The notes under the pieces: model-generated
The model's database searches: none
What the model was told of the DNA's origin: nothing
What the model saw: only the letters and a program-made list of their open reading frames with translations
Origin: an uncultured Eubacterium sp.
GTDB lineage: Bacteria > Bacillota > Clostridia > Lachnospirales > Lachnospiraceae
NCBI GenBank assembly: GCA_958446835.1
Contig: CAUCXT010000001.1
Location: forward strand, 124,001-188,000
Length of the DNA stretch: 64,000 bases
Reading direction: 5' to 3'
Shown: in pieces, positions 18,444-26,622 of the stretch
Layout of the letters: every line of letters begins with the position of its first letter
Numbering within the stretch: the stretch's first letter is position 1
Position numbers and translations under genes: made by a program

Positions 18444-19859
18444 TCAGCTATTAGTCTTTTTCGACAGCCTTACTCGAAACACCTTTCTCACAAGCTTGTT
18501 ACCATCAAAAGGGCATATCGGATATATATAGCTCTCCCCCGATATAGTGTTGTTAAATGCAATGGCAAGCAGTGTTATAATTATTCCCGCAAAGAATCCC
18601 CACCAATGAAAAATATAGGTAAGAACAAGTGTGATAAGCCTGAAGAACTTGATTGCATAGCCAAGTTCGAAATTAGCCTGTGCGTATGTTCCGATTGCAA
18701 CAAATGCCATATAAAGCATCGTCTCCGGCGAAAACCATCCCGAGCTTACCGCATATTCTCCTACAACAATACCTGCCACAACCGAAAGCGGCGTCGACAA
18801 CATCGTCGGTGTGTTTACTGCCGCCAGTCTCAGACCGTCTATCGCAAATTCAAGTATAATAAGCTGCCAGAATACATGAATATTCGCTTCATCCGCAAGA
18901 TTGATAAATGCAAGCCAGTCCGGAAGCCTCTCAGGATACTCTATGAGAGCCATCCACATCGGCGTGAGTATCAGTGTCAGCACCGACATTATAAATCTTG
19001 AAAATCTTATATAGTTCCCCACAAGAGGCGGAAAATAGAAATCATCCGCTTCCTCCATGACATCAAATATACTTGTCGGAACTATTATCACCGCAGGCGA
19101 ATTGTCAACCAGAAGCACAATATTGCCATCGAGTATGGCTGCCGCGGCTGTATCCGGACGCTCAGTATATTTGAACTTCGGAAACGGATTTATATATGGT
19201 CCGTCAAGCACGGACTCTGCCAGACTTTCTATATTCATTGTAAGCGCATCTACGTTTATAGAAGAAATCTTATCCTTGATTCTTCTTACAAGCTTCATAT
19301 CTGCCACGCCCTCTAAATACGCCATTGAAATATCTGTTCTCGATTTCAGCCCTGCCTGAGTGATCTCAACACAAAGCCGAGGGTCGCGTATTCTCCTCCT
19401 TATAAGCGCCACATTAGAGACTATCGTCTCAACGAAGCCGTCCCTTGAGCCTCTCAAAACTCTATCCTTCCAAGGCTCATCGACGCTTCTCATAGGATAT
19501 GTTCTGCAGTCAATCGCCATGCACTCATTATAGCCGTCGACGAAATAGCATGCCACCCCCGAAAGAATCGCTGTCACTATATCCTCAACGTCATCTAGGA
19601 TGTCAACCTCCACATAAGGTATATATTTATCGGAAAATTCCGCCGCATTGTCCGGTATATCCTCCTCCTGTATCTCCGAAAAAGATTTTAAGAGTCTTTC
19701 CATTATCGTGTCCTTGATAAAGCCATCTATAAAAAAGAAACCGGCATCCTTTGAACCTAATTTCTGTTCCCTGTATATCAAATCAAAATTTTTATCAACG
19801 TGGAGAATTTTCTTAAATTCCTGTACATTTTCCTTTAGCGAAGCTGATATCTTTCTCAT
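18444..19859 (-). CDS. spoVAF: SpoVAF/GerA-family spore germination protein
   Basis: Inner-spore-membrane protein of the GerA A-subunit family. The sequence follows SpoVAF rather than a nutrient-receptor A subunit: RVLRGSRDGFVETIVSN, LIRRRIRDPRL, KSRTDISMAYLEGVAD, NVDALTM, KYTERPDTAAAAILDG, and VDNSPAVIIVPTSIFD. The soluble N-terminal ~290 residues are followed by four or five membrane segments and a charged tail. SpoVAF works with the SpoVA DPA channel during germination. Here it is alone: no spoVA, gerB or gerC gene is adjacent. Start is uncertain: ATG at 19859 (MRKIS) has GGGG six bases upstream and is preferred to ATG 19871 or the TTG at 19907. Its presence points to a spore-forming lineage. 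Confidence 0.8.
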   Translation of the reverse strand: MRKISASLKENVQEFKKILHVDKNFDLIYREQKLGSKDAGFFFIDGFIKDTIMERLLKSFSEIQEEDIPDNAAEFSDKYIPYVEVDILDDVEDIVTAILSGVACYFVDGYNECMAIDCRTYPMRSVDEPWKDRVLRGSRDGFVETIVSNVALIRRRIRDPRLCVEITQAGLKSRTDISMAYLEGVADMKLVRRIKDKISSINVDALTMNIESLAESVLDGPYINPFPKFKYTERPDTAAAAILDGNIVLLVDNSPAVIIVPTSIFDVMEEADDFYFPPLVGNYIRFSRFIMSVLTLILTPMWMALIEYPERLPDWLAFINLADEANIHVFWQLIILEFAIDGLRLAAVNTPTMLSTPLSVVAGIVVGEYAVSSGWFSPETMLYMAFVAIGTYAQANFELGYAIKFFRLITLVLTYIFHWWGFFAGIIITLLAIAFNNTISGESYIYPICPFDGNKLVRKVFRVRLSKKTNS

Positions 19860-20012
19860 TTTTGACCCCATTCCCGAGCGACATTTCACAAAAAAGATGA
19901 AAAACAAAGAATGTTTTCCCCTCTATTTATAAAGCAATTTGTTTTCGCCCTGAAACGAATTGCCTGTACAACATTTTTATCAAATAAAGCATGCTTATGT
20001 CCTTGCTTTATG

Positions 20013-20049
20013 CAAAAAAATAAGACCGGTGGGCTTCACCGGTCTTATT
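20013..20049 (-). terminator. Terminator of the 107-residue gene
   Basis: Perfect stem AATAAGACCGGTG/CACCGGTCTTATT followed by TTTTTTT on the minus strand. Confidence 0.9.
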
Positions 20050-20068
20050 GTATCCATTATTAAAATAA

Positions 20069-20392
20069 TTATCCTAACTGACTGCTCTTTGAATAGAGAT
20101 TTGTGATAACTCTTGTATACTGAATGCTGTCTCTCATAGCATCCATATCATTGATTGCCTTACCGTTATCCTGCACACGTCCGAACTGTGCGTTCTCATC
20201 TCTGCTCATCTTAAGAGTAGCAACTATAGCCTTAATCTTATCTTCCTTTGTAGCGTTGCTGAAATCACCATTAACACCAACAATCTGCATAACTGACTCA
20301 AGCTCTGAATCTGACCAGTTGCCGAATCTGTTGTCCATCATATACGCAATTCTTTCCTTACGGTTAATGCAGCTAATAAAACCTCTTAACAT
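20069..20392 (-). CDS. Small conserved-looking protein of unknown function
   Basis: 107 residues, predicted soluble and helical, with an acidic middle (NWSDSELESVMQIVGVNGDF) and many Asn/Asp/Met. A start within the N-terminus (MMDNRFGNW) is also possible, but the ATG at 20392 has AAGGGA upstream. It is monocistronic, with a strong terminator after it and a ~300-base upstream gap, which argues for a well-expressed independent gene. No family recognised. Confidence 0.7.
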   Translation of the reverse strand: MLRGFISCINRKERIAYMMDNRFGNWSDSELESVMQIVGVNGDFSNATKEDKIKAIVATLKMSRDENAQFGRVQDNGKAINDMDAMRDSIQYTRVITNLYSKSSQLG

Positions 20393-20700
20393 AATAATCC
20401 CTTTCCTTTCCTGACAGACTTTTCTTCAAGTCTGACTGCCATCACTTCCGGATGGTAATTTGCTTTTCCTTTTTTCTACGAGTGCCATTATTACACATCA
20501 TGTCAATAGATGCAAATAGAAAAAGAACCACTTTTTGGTAATTTTATTGTAGAGAACAACCATGTTTTTGTATAATCTGTATATGAAATGTACTTTTTAT
20601 TGTGCAAAATTATGATTCGTGGAAATTAAAATATATCCTTGTTAAATATTTAGCACAATTCTTTTCACCCTTTACTATGTGAAAATGCGGAGGAATTTTT
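20393..20700. other. Intergenic stretch upstream of the 107-residue gene
   Basis: AT-rich. On the minus strand a TTTGCA/TAATAA pair near 20480-20512 could be the promoter of the 107-residue gene, followed by a short AGACTT/AAGTCT hairpin in its leader. On the plus strand a TTGTAG/TATAAT pair (~20550-20577) is seen with no gene after it. Nothing else. Confidence 0.35.
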
Positions 20701-21696
20701 TTATAAACACTCCTTGAATACCCTAAGCGCATTTTTATAAAATATCTTTTCCACATCGCTTTCGGTAAAACCTGCTTTAATAAGCGCATCATGCAGCCTA
20801 GGCAGATACGAGGCATCAGCAAGCTCAAGCTTTCCTCCTATTCCGTCAAAATCAGAGCCAAGAGCCATCACATCTATTCCACCTAGTTTGGTTATATGCT
20901 TCACATGGCGCACCATATCAGCAATGCGGCTCTCTGCGTCATTGCTCACATTCCCTGCTTCGTTTAAAAATGCACCGCAATAATTCAGACCGGTGACGCA
21001 GCCTCTCTCTCCAAACGCCCTTATCATATCATCGGTGAGGTTGCGTACATGTGGGTTCATCGCCCTTGCATTAGAATGGCTCGCCACAAAAGGTTTGCTC
21101 GTATTATTATAGATATCCCAGAATCCGGCGTCCGACAGGTGGGACACATCTATGACGATTCCTAGTCTTTCCATCTCAGCTATGAACTCAAAGCCCTTCT
21201 GCTTAAGCCCCTTAGAGGCATCTGCATTATATGTGCAGCTTCCGTCGCTGTTGTAGACCACATAGTTAGGATAAGCCAGCTCATTCTCATGGTTCCACGT
21301 AAGCGTCATCATCCTAAGCCCCAGCCTGTAATAATTTCGCAGCATTTCAAGGCTCCCGGCACATATATCTCCTTCCTCACCAGTGAGGATCGCGGACATT
21401 TTCTCCGCCTTCATATTCTCCTCAATATCAGCGTAACATCTTACCTGTGATATTATATCCTTATTTTTTTCCATCTCATTATAAAAAATATCGACAAGCT
21501 TCATTCCGTCCAGCAACACATTGTCCGAATAATCTTTATTAATGTACACCGCAAAGCATTGCAGCATATAGTCACCCTTCATCATCTTCATCAAATCAAG
21601 ATGATGATTGTTCTGCCTAAGCTCCGATTGAATATTATTCTTCCTGTCATACATAATCGCTGACAGCGTATCACAATGCATATCAAAAACCTTCAT
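20701..21696 (-). CDS. Membrane dipeptidase family M19 (renal dipeptidase-like)
   Basis: Zinc dipeptidase cleaving dipeptides, including ones with a D-residue. The metal site is visible: HCD at residues 7-9 (FDMHCDTLS), Glu in LTGEEGD (~residue 123), His in VIDVSHLSD and His in ASHSNARAM, with GSDFDGIGG near the end. At 331 residues it has typical bacterial length; there is no signal peptide, so it acts in the cytoplasm. It starts 9 bases after the NlpC/P60 gene. A plausible joint role is recycling of wall peptides: P60 releases an L-Ala-D-Glu-type dipeptide that M19 splits. That substrate is inferred from context. Confidence 0.92.
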   Translation of the reverse strand: MKVFDMHCDTLSAIMYDRKNNIQSELRQNNHHLDLMKMMKGDYMLQCFAVYINKDYSDNVLLDGMKLVDIFYNEMEKNKDIISQVRCYADIEENMKAEKMSAILTGEEGDICAGSLEMLRNYYRLGLRMMTLTWNHENELAYPNYVVYNSDGSCTYNADASKGLKQKGFEFIAEMERLGIVIDVSHLSDAGFWDIYNNTSKPFVASHSNARAMNPHVRNLTDDMIRAFGERGCVTGLNYCGAFLNEAGNVSNDAESRIADMVRHVKHITKLGGIDVMALGSDFDGIGGKLELADASYLPRLHDALIKAGFTESDVEKIFYKNALRVFKECL

Positions 21697-21705
21697 GATT
21701 TCCTC

Positions 21706-22596
21706 CTAAAACACGCTTCCCGCCGCGTACAAGCTCTCCGCCAAATCACGCCTATAGTTATCCGCAGCCGGATTAAGGCTGTTAATCACCACACCGTCAC
21801 TTCCCGGTCTTGCTGTGGAATGAATATATTCACCATCACCTATATACATCGCAATATGTCCCGGAAAATACAATAAATCCCCCTTTTTAATATTATCATA
21901 AGGTATCTGCCTAACCGGAAAGCCCGGCATAAGTCTGGCATCGCGGTAAATATACACACCATTTTGCATATATGACATCGATGTAAGCCCCGAGCAGTCT
22001 ATGCCAAGAGGTGTCTTGCCGCCCCAGCGGTACTGTGTTCCAAGGTAGCTCATTGCAGTATTCACAAGTCTTTCCCTTAATACCGTTTTCTCAGCCTCCG
22101 TTAGTTCCGACAGCTTATCTGCGTCAATAGGCTTGACATATTCCTCTATGTATGAGCGCTTGATATATCCTCTTCTGCCGTCATAGAGCCTTATACATAC
22201 ATACCCATTTTTCTCGCCGGCACACAATAAGGATTGTGAATCCGGTTCCGGCGTAACCGCACAGCACATAATAATTGCTCCTCTTGTGACGCTCATAAGC
22301 CGCGCCGAAGCTACAGCCGGCTCCGACATGATGTCTGCCACCGCCTTAGTCACCTGCACTAAGCTGCACTCCCCATGCCCTGCGGCTTCATGGTACGGAG
22401 CCGCGCAGTCATCCATTATCATGTCACAGCCTTTGACATAGCCCTCATAGCCATAATCCGTTCTCACCTTAAGGCAAGCCCCAGCCCCGCCTGCGCAGCC
22501 TTCAATAACCTCGAAGCTCTGTCCATACAGCCCCTCATCCACTATCCCGGATTTTCCGTAGATGTTCACATACATTCTGTTAAAGATTCCTCTCAT
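21706..22596 (-). CDS. NlpC/P60 peptidase with N-terminal SH3-type domains
   Basis: Cysteine endopeptidase cutting gamma-D-Glu-diaminoacid bonds in wall peptides. Two SH3b-like segments (residues ~1-70 and ~85-160) precede the NlpC/P60 domain with catalytic Cys in GIDCSGLTSMSY, His in PGHIAMYIGDGEYIHS and a following polar residue. No signal peptide is seen, so like B. subtilis YkfC it probably works on imported peptides in the cytoplasm. The start at 22596 (MRGIFNRMY) has GGAGGGGAG four bases upstream; the longer open frame to 22653 runs through a REP palindrome and is not coding. Operon with the M19 dipeptidase. Confidence 0.9.
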   Translation of the reverse strand: MRGIFNRMYVNIYGKSGIVDEGLYGQSFEVIEGCAGGAGACLKVRTDYGYEGYVKGCDMIMDDCAAPYHEAAGHGECSLVQVTKAVADIMSEPAVASARLMSVTRGAIIMCCAVTPEPDSQSLLCAGEKNGYVCIRLYDGRRGYIKRSYIEEYVKPIDADKLSELTEAEKTVLRERLVNTAMSYLGTQYRWGGKTPLGIDCSGLTSMSYMQNGVYIYRDARLMPGFPVRQIPYDNIKKGDLLYFPGHIAMYIGDGEYIHSTARPGSDGVVINSLNPAADNYRRDLAESLYAAGSVF

Positions 22597-22609
22597 CAAT
22601 CTCCCCTCC

Positions 22610-22636
22610 GGGACAGTGGTGTCAGACCCCTGTCCC
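22610..22636. repeat. REP-like palindrome, copy 1
   Basis: 27-base element beginning GGGACAG and ending CTGTCCC with a TGGTGTCAGACCC centre. It contains the stop of the transposase remnant and abuts the ribosome site of the P60 gene. It matches copies at 23604 and 27259. Confidence 0.75.
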
Positions 22637-23027
22637 AACACACATTCGCCCAACCATGGACTTGCTTAACCCGGTCACCCTGCTAAGCTGCCTGATTGAG
22701 GCACCTTCTCTCTTTAGTTTTATTACGCAGTCCTGCTTTTTATCCATACTCATTTCCTGAAAATCTGAGATATTTTTGCAGGCACTTATCCGTCTCAGCC
22801 TTTCAATGCATGTCTCATCGTCAAAAACCGGGCGCTGTGGGACAAAATCGTCATACTCAGCCACCTTTTCGTCCGGATTTAATGACATGAACGCACTATA
22901 CTCCCTATCATCCCCAAACATTTCAATGACTTCATGGATGTCCGGCGCGGTCATATTTCCTATTATACCAGTACACGTATGTATTTTCTATCTTTTTCAT
23001 TGTTGTTGAAAGCTTTTCCTTCAAAGC
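22622..23027 (-). pseudogene. Remnant of a REP-associated (RAYT, Y1/IS200-like) transposase
   Basis: Two pieces of one protein are visible. Piece one (23027-22936, frame giving KKIENTYVYWYNRKYDRAGH) matches the mid-section of Y1 transposases, just before the FQDRYKSE block, then stops. Piece two (22954-22622) starts in another frame as DIHEVIEMFGDD and runs to the C-terminal helix-turn-helix-like end REGASIRQLSRVTGLSKSMV, which is diagnostic of RAYT proteins. The catalytic HUH motif and N-terminus are missing, and the middle is deleted, so it cannot transpose. A REP-like palindrome lies exactly at its 3' end, the normal RAYT arrangement. Confidence 0.75.
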
Positions 23028-23086
23028 CAAAAATCCACTATGACAGAAACCTTCTATTGTACGGCTTCTGTCATAGTGGATTTTGG
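23028..23086 (-). terminator. Perfect 19-bp inverted repeat, terminator of ridA
   Basis: Arms AAAATCCACTATGACAGAA (23030-23048) and its complement (23066-23084) are perfect, with a 17-base loop, and give TTTTT on the minus strand. It ends the ridA transcript. The length and perfection are unusual and may reflect a mobile-element end. Confidence 0.75.
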
Positions 23087-23143
23087 TTTTAGAATAATTT
23101 CTGCTTTTCGGATGGTTATTTTGAATAGTTTTACTGCGCAGCT

Positions 23144-23515
23144 TTATACCTCAGCGATAACCTCAACCTCACATAACACATTCTTAGGAAGTGTCTTTAC
23201 AGCAACGCAGGAACGTGCCGGCTTGCCTGTGAAGTACTTTGCATAAATCTCATTGAACTTGCCGAAATCGCCCATATCTGCAAGGAAACAGGTTGTCTTT
23301 ACAACATTCTCGTAGGAAGCTCCGGCAGCCTTCAGGAGTGCGCCAAGGTTCTTCATAACCTGCTCCGTCTGCTCCTCAATTGTTGTTCCGACAACAGCGC
23401 CTGTTGCAGGGTCAAGCGGAACCTGTCCCGATGAGTAGAAGAAACCATTTGTGATAAAGCCCTGTGAATATGGACCAATTGCTGCTGGAGCGTCCGGTGT
23501 ATTAACTAATTTCAT
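23144..23515 (-). CDS. ridA: RidA family reactive intermediate deaminase
   Basis: Hydrolyses reactive enamine/imine intermediates released by PLP enzymes such as threonine dehydratase. The trimeric Rid fold is recognised by PDAPAAIGPYSQGF, YSSGQVPLDPATG and the catalytic Arg101 in KPARSCVAV, with CEVEVIA at the end. 123 residues, standard for RidA. The start at 23515 (MKLVNTPDAP) has GGAGG eight bases upstream, so the longer frame to 23530 is rejected. Monocistronic, with its own terminator. Confidence 0.95.
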   Translation of the reverse strand: MKLVNTPDAPAAIGPYSQGFITNGFFYSSGQVPLDPATGAVVGTTIEEQTEQVMKNLGALLKAAGASYENVVKTTCFLADMGDFGKFNEIYAKYFTGKPARSCVAVKTLPKNVLCEVEVIAEV

Positions 23516-23603
23516 AATTATTGCCTCCATAAATTATATTTTATCCTATTTTAACGCGGCACAACAAAAAAGTAAACCACTTTTTCGTTTAGGCAGTCAC
23601 TTT

Positions 23604-23628
23604 GGGACAGGAACCAGACCCTTGTCCC
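23604..23628. repeat. REP-like palindrome, copy 2
   Basis: GGGACAGGAACCAGACCC followed by TTGTCCC. It lies just past the stop of the DUF2264 gene, between it and ridA, and may also fold as a hairpin at the end of that transcript. Confidence 0.75.
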
Positions 23629-23637
23629 AAATCCTAA

Positions 23638-25776
23638 TTATAAGCTAATCTTCCCCTCCAGCTCCGCATAATCAACAGTCCTTTCCGAACCATTCTTAAA
23701 CTCAAGCTTTACCGGTCCGAAGCACCCGCACTGCTGCGCGTCAGTGTAGATTATAGCTTTAAGCGGAAACAGTTCATCCTCAGTGAAAGCCTCATGGCTC
23801 TCCTTGGTAAGAACCTGCGAAATCATAACATAATTCTCATATCCACCGTACTGCTTTTCCCTCTTAGCTCCCGCATATACAACTATGGACTTTTCGGAGT
23901 CCGGGTTGCTTCCGGTGCTGTTTACGAAGTCTATGAAGTCCCAGCCGTCATAGATTGTCATTGCAAGCTGCTTTTCATTGCCGCACGCGTCTCTTCCCTT
24001 AAGGATAATCGCCTGCGCATGCCTGCCGGAAATCTCATCAGTACTCTGCCTTATCTCAATATCCGTTCCGTTGTCCGGGAAGCCGTAGGCTCCAAGTGTG
24101 ATTGTGACAGGTCTCCTGTGAAGCTTTAGCTTGTCCACACGCATTATTCCGTATTCAACCGGGAAATCCGCAAGGTACATTCCCTGTATCCAGTGCATTT
24201 CCGCGTCCAGCCGGTAGTCAAAAAACAACCTCCTGTATAACACGCTGTCCCTTTTTCCGCTCCAGAACAGGACATTTGCAAGTGAAATACCGCCGCCTGT
24301 CACATCGCGAAGAACATACTGCTGTGACTCCACCATGTTCTCGGAAACCTCAAACGGCAGGTCTTTCTTCGCAGTGAACTTCGGCGCAGCCTCCCACGGA
24401 TATTTCGTGTTGAAGGACAGCTTGCCATAGTTCCATATTCCATGCCTGTCCCCGGTGTTTTTTAATACCTTTCCTGTGCGCAGAATAGTCTCGCCGTTTG
24501 ATTTGTGGTTGGTGAAGCATAGCGCCGGACCGTCAAGCACCGTCTCCTTGACCTCACCCTTTTTCAGCTTATCCCAGCTTCCGTTATTCTCCTTCGCCGT
24601 CCAGAAAGGATGATCGTCCGGAAGATGCAGGCACATGAACGCCTTGCCAAGCCAGAACGGTGACTCGGCACATGAGTAGCCTTGCACAAGCGGCGCGAAC
24701 TGCCCATAGAAGCCAAGCGTCGGTATTCCGTCCCACAGAAAATCTTCTCTTCCTAAAAACTGCATGAGCGAACCGGACATAATTCTTCTTGAAAGTCCCG
24801 CGTCTGCGGTGGGATTCTTTAGAAGCATATTTCCATCAAATGAGCTGGTTGCTGCGAAGCGGTATATATTACTCCTGCCCCACATGTTTGTGAAGCCGTC
24901 CGCGTCAAAGAAATCGGCATAGCTCTCCATCAGCTTGTTGGAATTTTTCTCAAACTGTGCAGCAATGTAAGGCTCATTCTTGTAACCATACCACTGATTC
25001 CACAGCGGCGCATAGAAATTGAATGCCCAGCATGAATAGTAGTCGAAGCTATGGCCATCCCTGTACCAGCCGTCCCCCACATAGTATTCAAGAATCGCCT
25101 GCGCATGGTCTGCCATGATTTCCTTGTCAATCTCATAACCGTTCATGTGCAAAAATGCCATGTCAAGCATGTTGAAAAGTCTCCAGTTCTGAGGCACGGT
25201 CGCATTTTTCGCATAGCTGTCAAGGAATGCCGCAATCCTGTCCTTCCCAGCCTTGGTATATGTATCCCATATCTGCTCCCTGCTCGCCCACAGGCATATC
25301 ACAAGCGCGCATGTCTCGACCGTCTGCTGGAATGCCCTGAAATCGTCGGAGTTCGTACTCTCCTTGTTCTCATAGTAGTTTCCCACATACGAAGGATGTC
25401 CCTCCGTGCAGACATCAAGAATCTGCTGCTTATAGTAATCGGCAATTCTATAGCCGTTGATGACAAGGTCGGGAATATTGTGCAGCACAGGAGCGGCTAT
25501 GAACATGGAGCGCGTAAGCCCCTCGAATATCTCCGCCTTCACCTCCGCCGCACTCGACTTTTCATCGGAATAGTAATGCGGATAAGTTATCTGCGTCTCC
25601 TTGCGCGGCATAACCACAGGACTGTCAAAGGTCTTAATATGCTTAAAAATTCCCTCAAGCATATATACTCCCGCCTCAAGCCAGCTCTGCTTGTCAAGCC
25701 CTGTATATGGGCTCAGCTCAAAATCAGTGTGTACCGGTACAAATATACGTTGCCTATATTCTCTCCGCGCTCTCAA
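23638..25776 (-). CDS. DUF2264 protein (GH154-like, putative glycan hydrolase)
   Basis: Predicted cytoplasmic (alpha/alpha)6-barrel protein with a C-terminal beta domain. The N-terminal ~360 residues fit DUF2264 (PF10022): ITYPHYY, DFRAFQQTVETCAL, PQNWRLFNMLDMAFL, YVGDGWYRDGHSFDYY, and the second half PLVQGYSCAESPFWLGKAF. Members are placed in CAZy family GH154, where beta-glucuronidase activity is reported; the substrate here is unknown. The only start codon before residue 38 is TTG at 25776, inside the last 23 bases of folD, with no clear ribosome site. Translation is probably coupled to folD. Pairing of a glycan hydrolase with folate genes is odd. Confidence 0.8.
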   Translation of the reverse strand: MRARREYRQRIFVPVHTDFELSPYTGLDKQSWLEAGVYMLEGIFKHIKTFDSPVVMPRKETQITYPHYYSDEKSSAAEVKAEIFEGLTRSMFIAAPVLHNIPDLVINGYRIADYYKQQILDVCTEGHPSYVGNYYENKESTNSDDFRAFQQTVETCALVICLWASREQIWDTYTKAGKDRIAAFLDSYAKNATVPQNWRLFNMLDMAFLHMNGYEIDKEIMADHAQAILEYYVGDGWYRDGHSFDYYSCWAFNFYAPLWNQWYGYKNEPYIAAQFEKNSNKLMESYADFFDADGFTNMWGRSNIYRFAATSSFDGNMLLKNPTADAGLSRRIMSGSLMQFLGREDFLWDGIPTLGFYGQFAPLVQGYSCAESPFWLGKAFMCLHLPDDHPFWTAKENNGSWDKLKKGEVKETVLDGPALCFTNHKSNGETILRTGKVLKNTGDRHGIWNYGKLSFNTKYPWEAAPKFTAKKDLPFEVSENMVESQQYVLRDVTGGGISLANVLFWSGKRDSVLYRRLFFDYRLDAEMHWIQGMYLADFPVEYGIMRVDKLKLHRRPVTITLGAYGFPDNGTDIEIRQSTDEISGRHAQAIILKGRDACGNEKQLAMTIYDGWDFIDFVNSTGSNPDSEKSIVVYAGAKREKQYGGYENYVMISQVLTKESHEAFTEDELFPLKAIIYTDAQQCGCFGPVKLEFKNGSERTVDYAELEGKISL

Positions 25777-26593
25777 GCGTATGCTTTAAAAGCACCGACG
25801 TTGTGACTGTCCCAACGCCTCCCGGAACAGGAGTGATGGCTGCGACCTGCTCTGCTACCTCATCGTAATCAACATCACCGCACATAACGCCGTCAACGAA
25901 ATTAATTCCCACATCCACAACAATCTGGTCTGGGTTCGTAAAGTTCTTTTTTATCATCCTAGCACTGCCAGCACACGCTACAAGAATGTCCGCCCGGCGG
26001 CACTCATCCTCTATATTTCTGGTTTTTGTGTGGCATACCATGACCGTGGCGTTCTTTCCAAGCATGAGCATTGCGAGAGGCTTACCGACAACAAGGCTTC
26101 TTCCTACAATGACCACTCTCTTTCCGGTAAGGTCAACCTGATAATGCTCAAGCAGCTCCATCACAGCCTGCGCCGTACATGGCGCATAGCCGGTCTTATC
26201 CCCGGCGAATACCTTTGCCGCATTAACCATACTTATGCTGTCGACATCCTTATCCGGTCTTATCAGCTCCTTCAGTCTGTCATCGCTTAGCTGCTTAGGA
26301 AGCGGGCGGAACACCAGAATACCATGAACCTTCTCATCAGCATTGAGGCGTGTTATATTCTCCTCAAACGAAGCCTCATCTATATCTATAGGAAGCTTTA
26401 TGACCTCTACCTCCGCCTCGACAGCCCCGAAGCGCTTCATTATTCCCTTCTCATACGCTATATCGTCCTCTCGCTCACCGACCCTTACCACCGCAACCTT
26501 CGGATATATGCCCTTTTCCTTTAATGCGACAACTCTATTTTTAAATTCCTCTGCCATAGCCTTCACGGCAGGCATACCTCTGTATTCTGTCAT
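25754..26593 (-). CDS. folD: FolD, methylene-THF dehydrogenase / methenyl-THF cyclohydrolase
   Basis: Interconverts 5,10-methylene-THF and 10-formyl-THF. The NADP-binding half has VVIVGRSLVVGKPLAMLML and the C-terminal PVPGGVGTVTTSVLL loop. HGILVFRPLPKQL and DKDVDSISMVN mark the folate pocket. The YxxxK catalytic motif of the family reads YEKGI (Tyr47, Ile51), with lysines at 49 and 53 instead, so the catalytic Lys must be displaced or the clade differs. The start at 26593 (MTEYRG) follows AGGA by seven bases; TTG 26599 is rejected. It follows fchA by 29 bases and overlaps the next gene. Confidence 0.93.
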   Translation of the reverse strand: MTEYRGMPAVKAMAEEFKNRVVALKEKGIYPKVAVVRVGEREDDIAYEKGIMKRFGAVEAEVEVIKLPIDIDEASFEENITRLNADEKVHGILVFRPLPKQLSDDRLKELIRPDKDVDSISMVNAAKVFAGDKTGYAPCTAQAVMELLEHYQVDLTGKRVVIVGRSLVVGKPLAMLMLGKNATVMVCHTKTRNIEDECRRADILVACAGSARMIKKNFTNPDQIVVDVGINFVDGVMCGDVDYDEVAEQVAAITPVPGGVGTVTTSVLLKHTLESAERI

Positions 26594-26622
26594 GTCCAAA
26601 TCCTTCCGAATATTTATTTATA

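Noticed and set aside
22597..22653. N-terminal extension of the NlpC/P60 protein
   Set aside because: It is encoded by the REP palindrome, and GGAGGGGAG marks the ATG at 22596.
23030..23084. Perfect 19-bp inverted repeat as a regulator operator
   Set aside because: It lies after ridA and gives a U-run on the minus strand, so it fits an intrinsic terminator.
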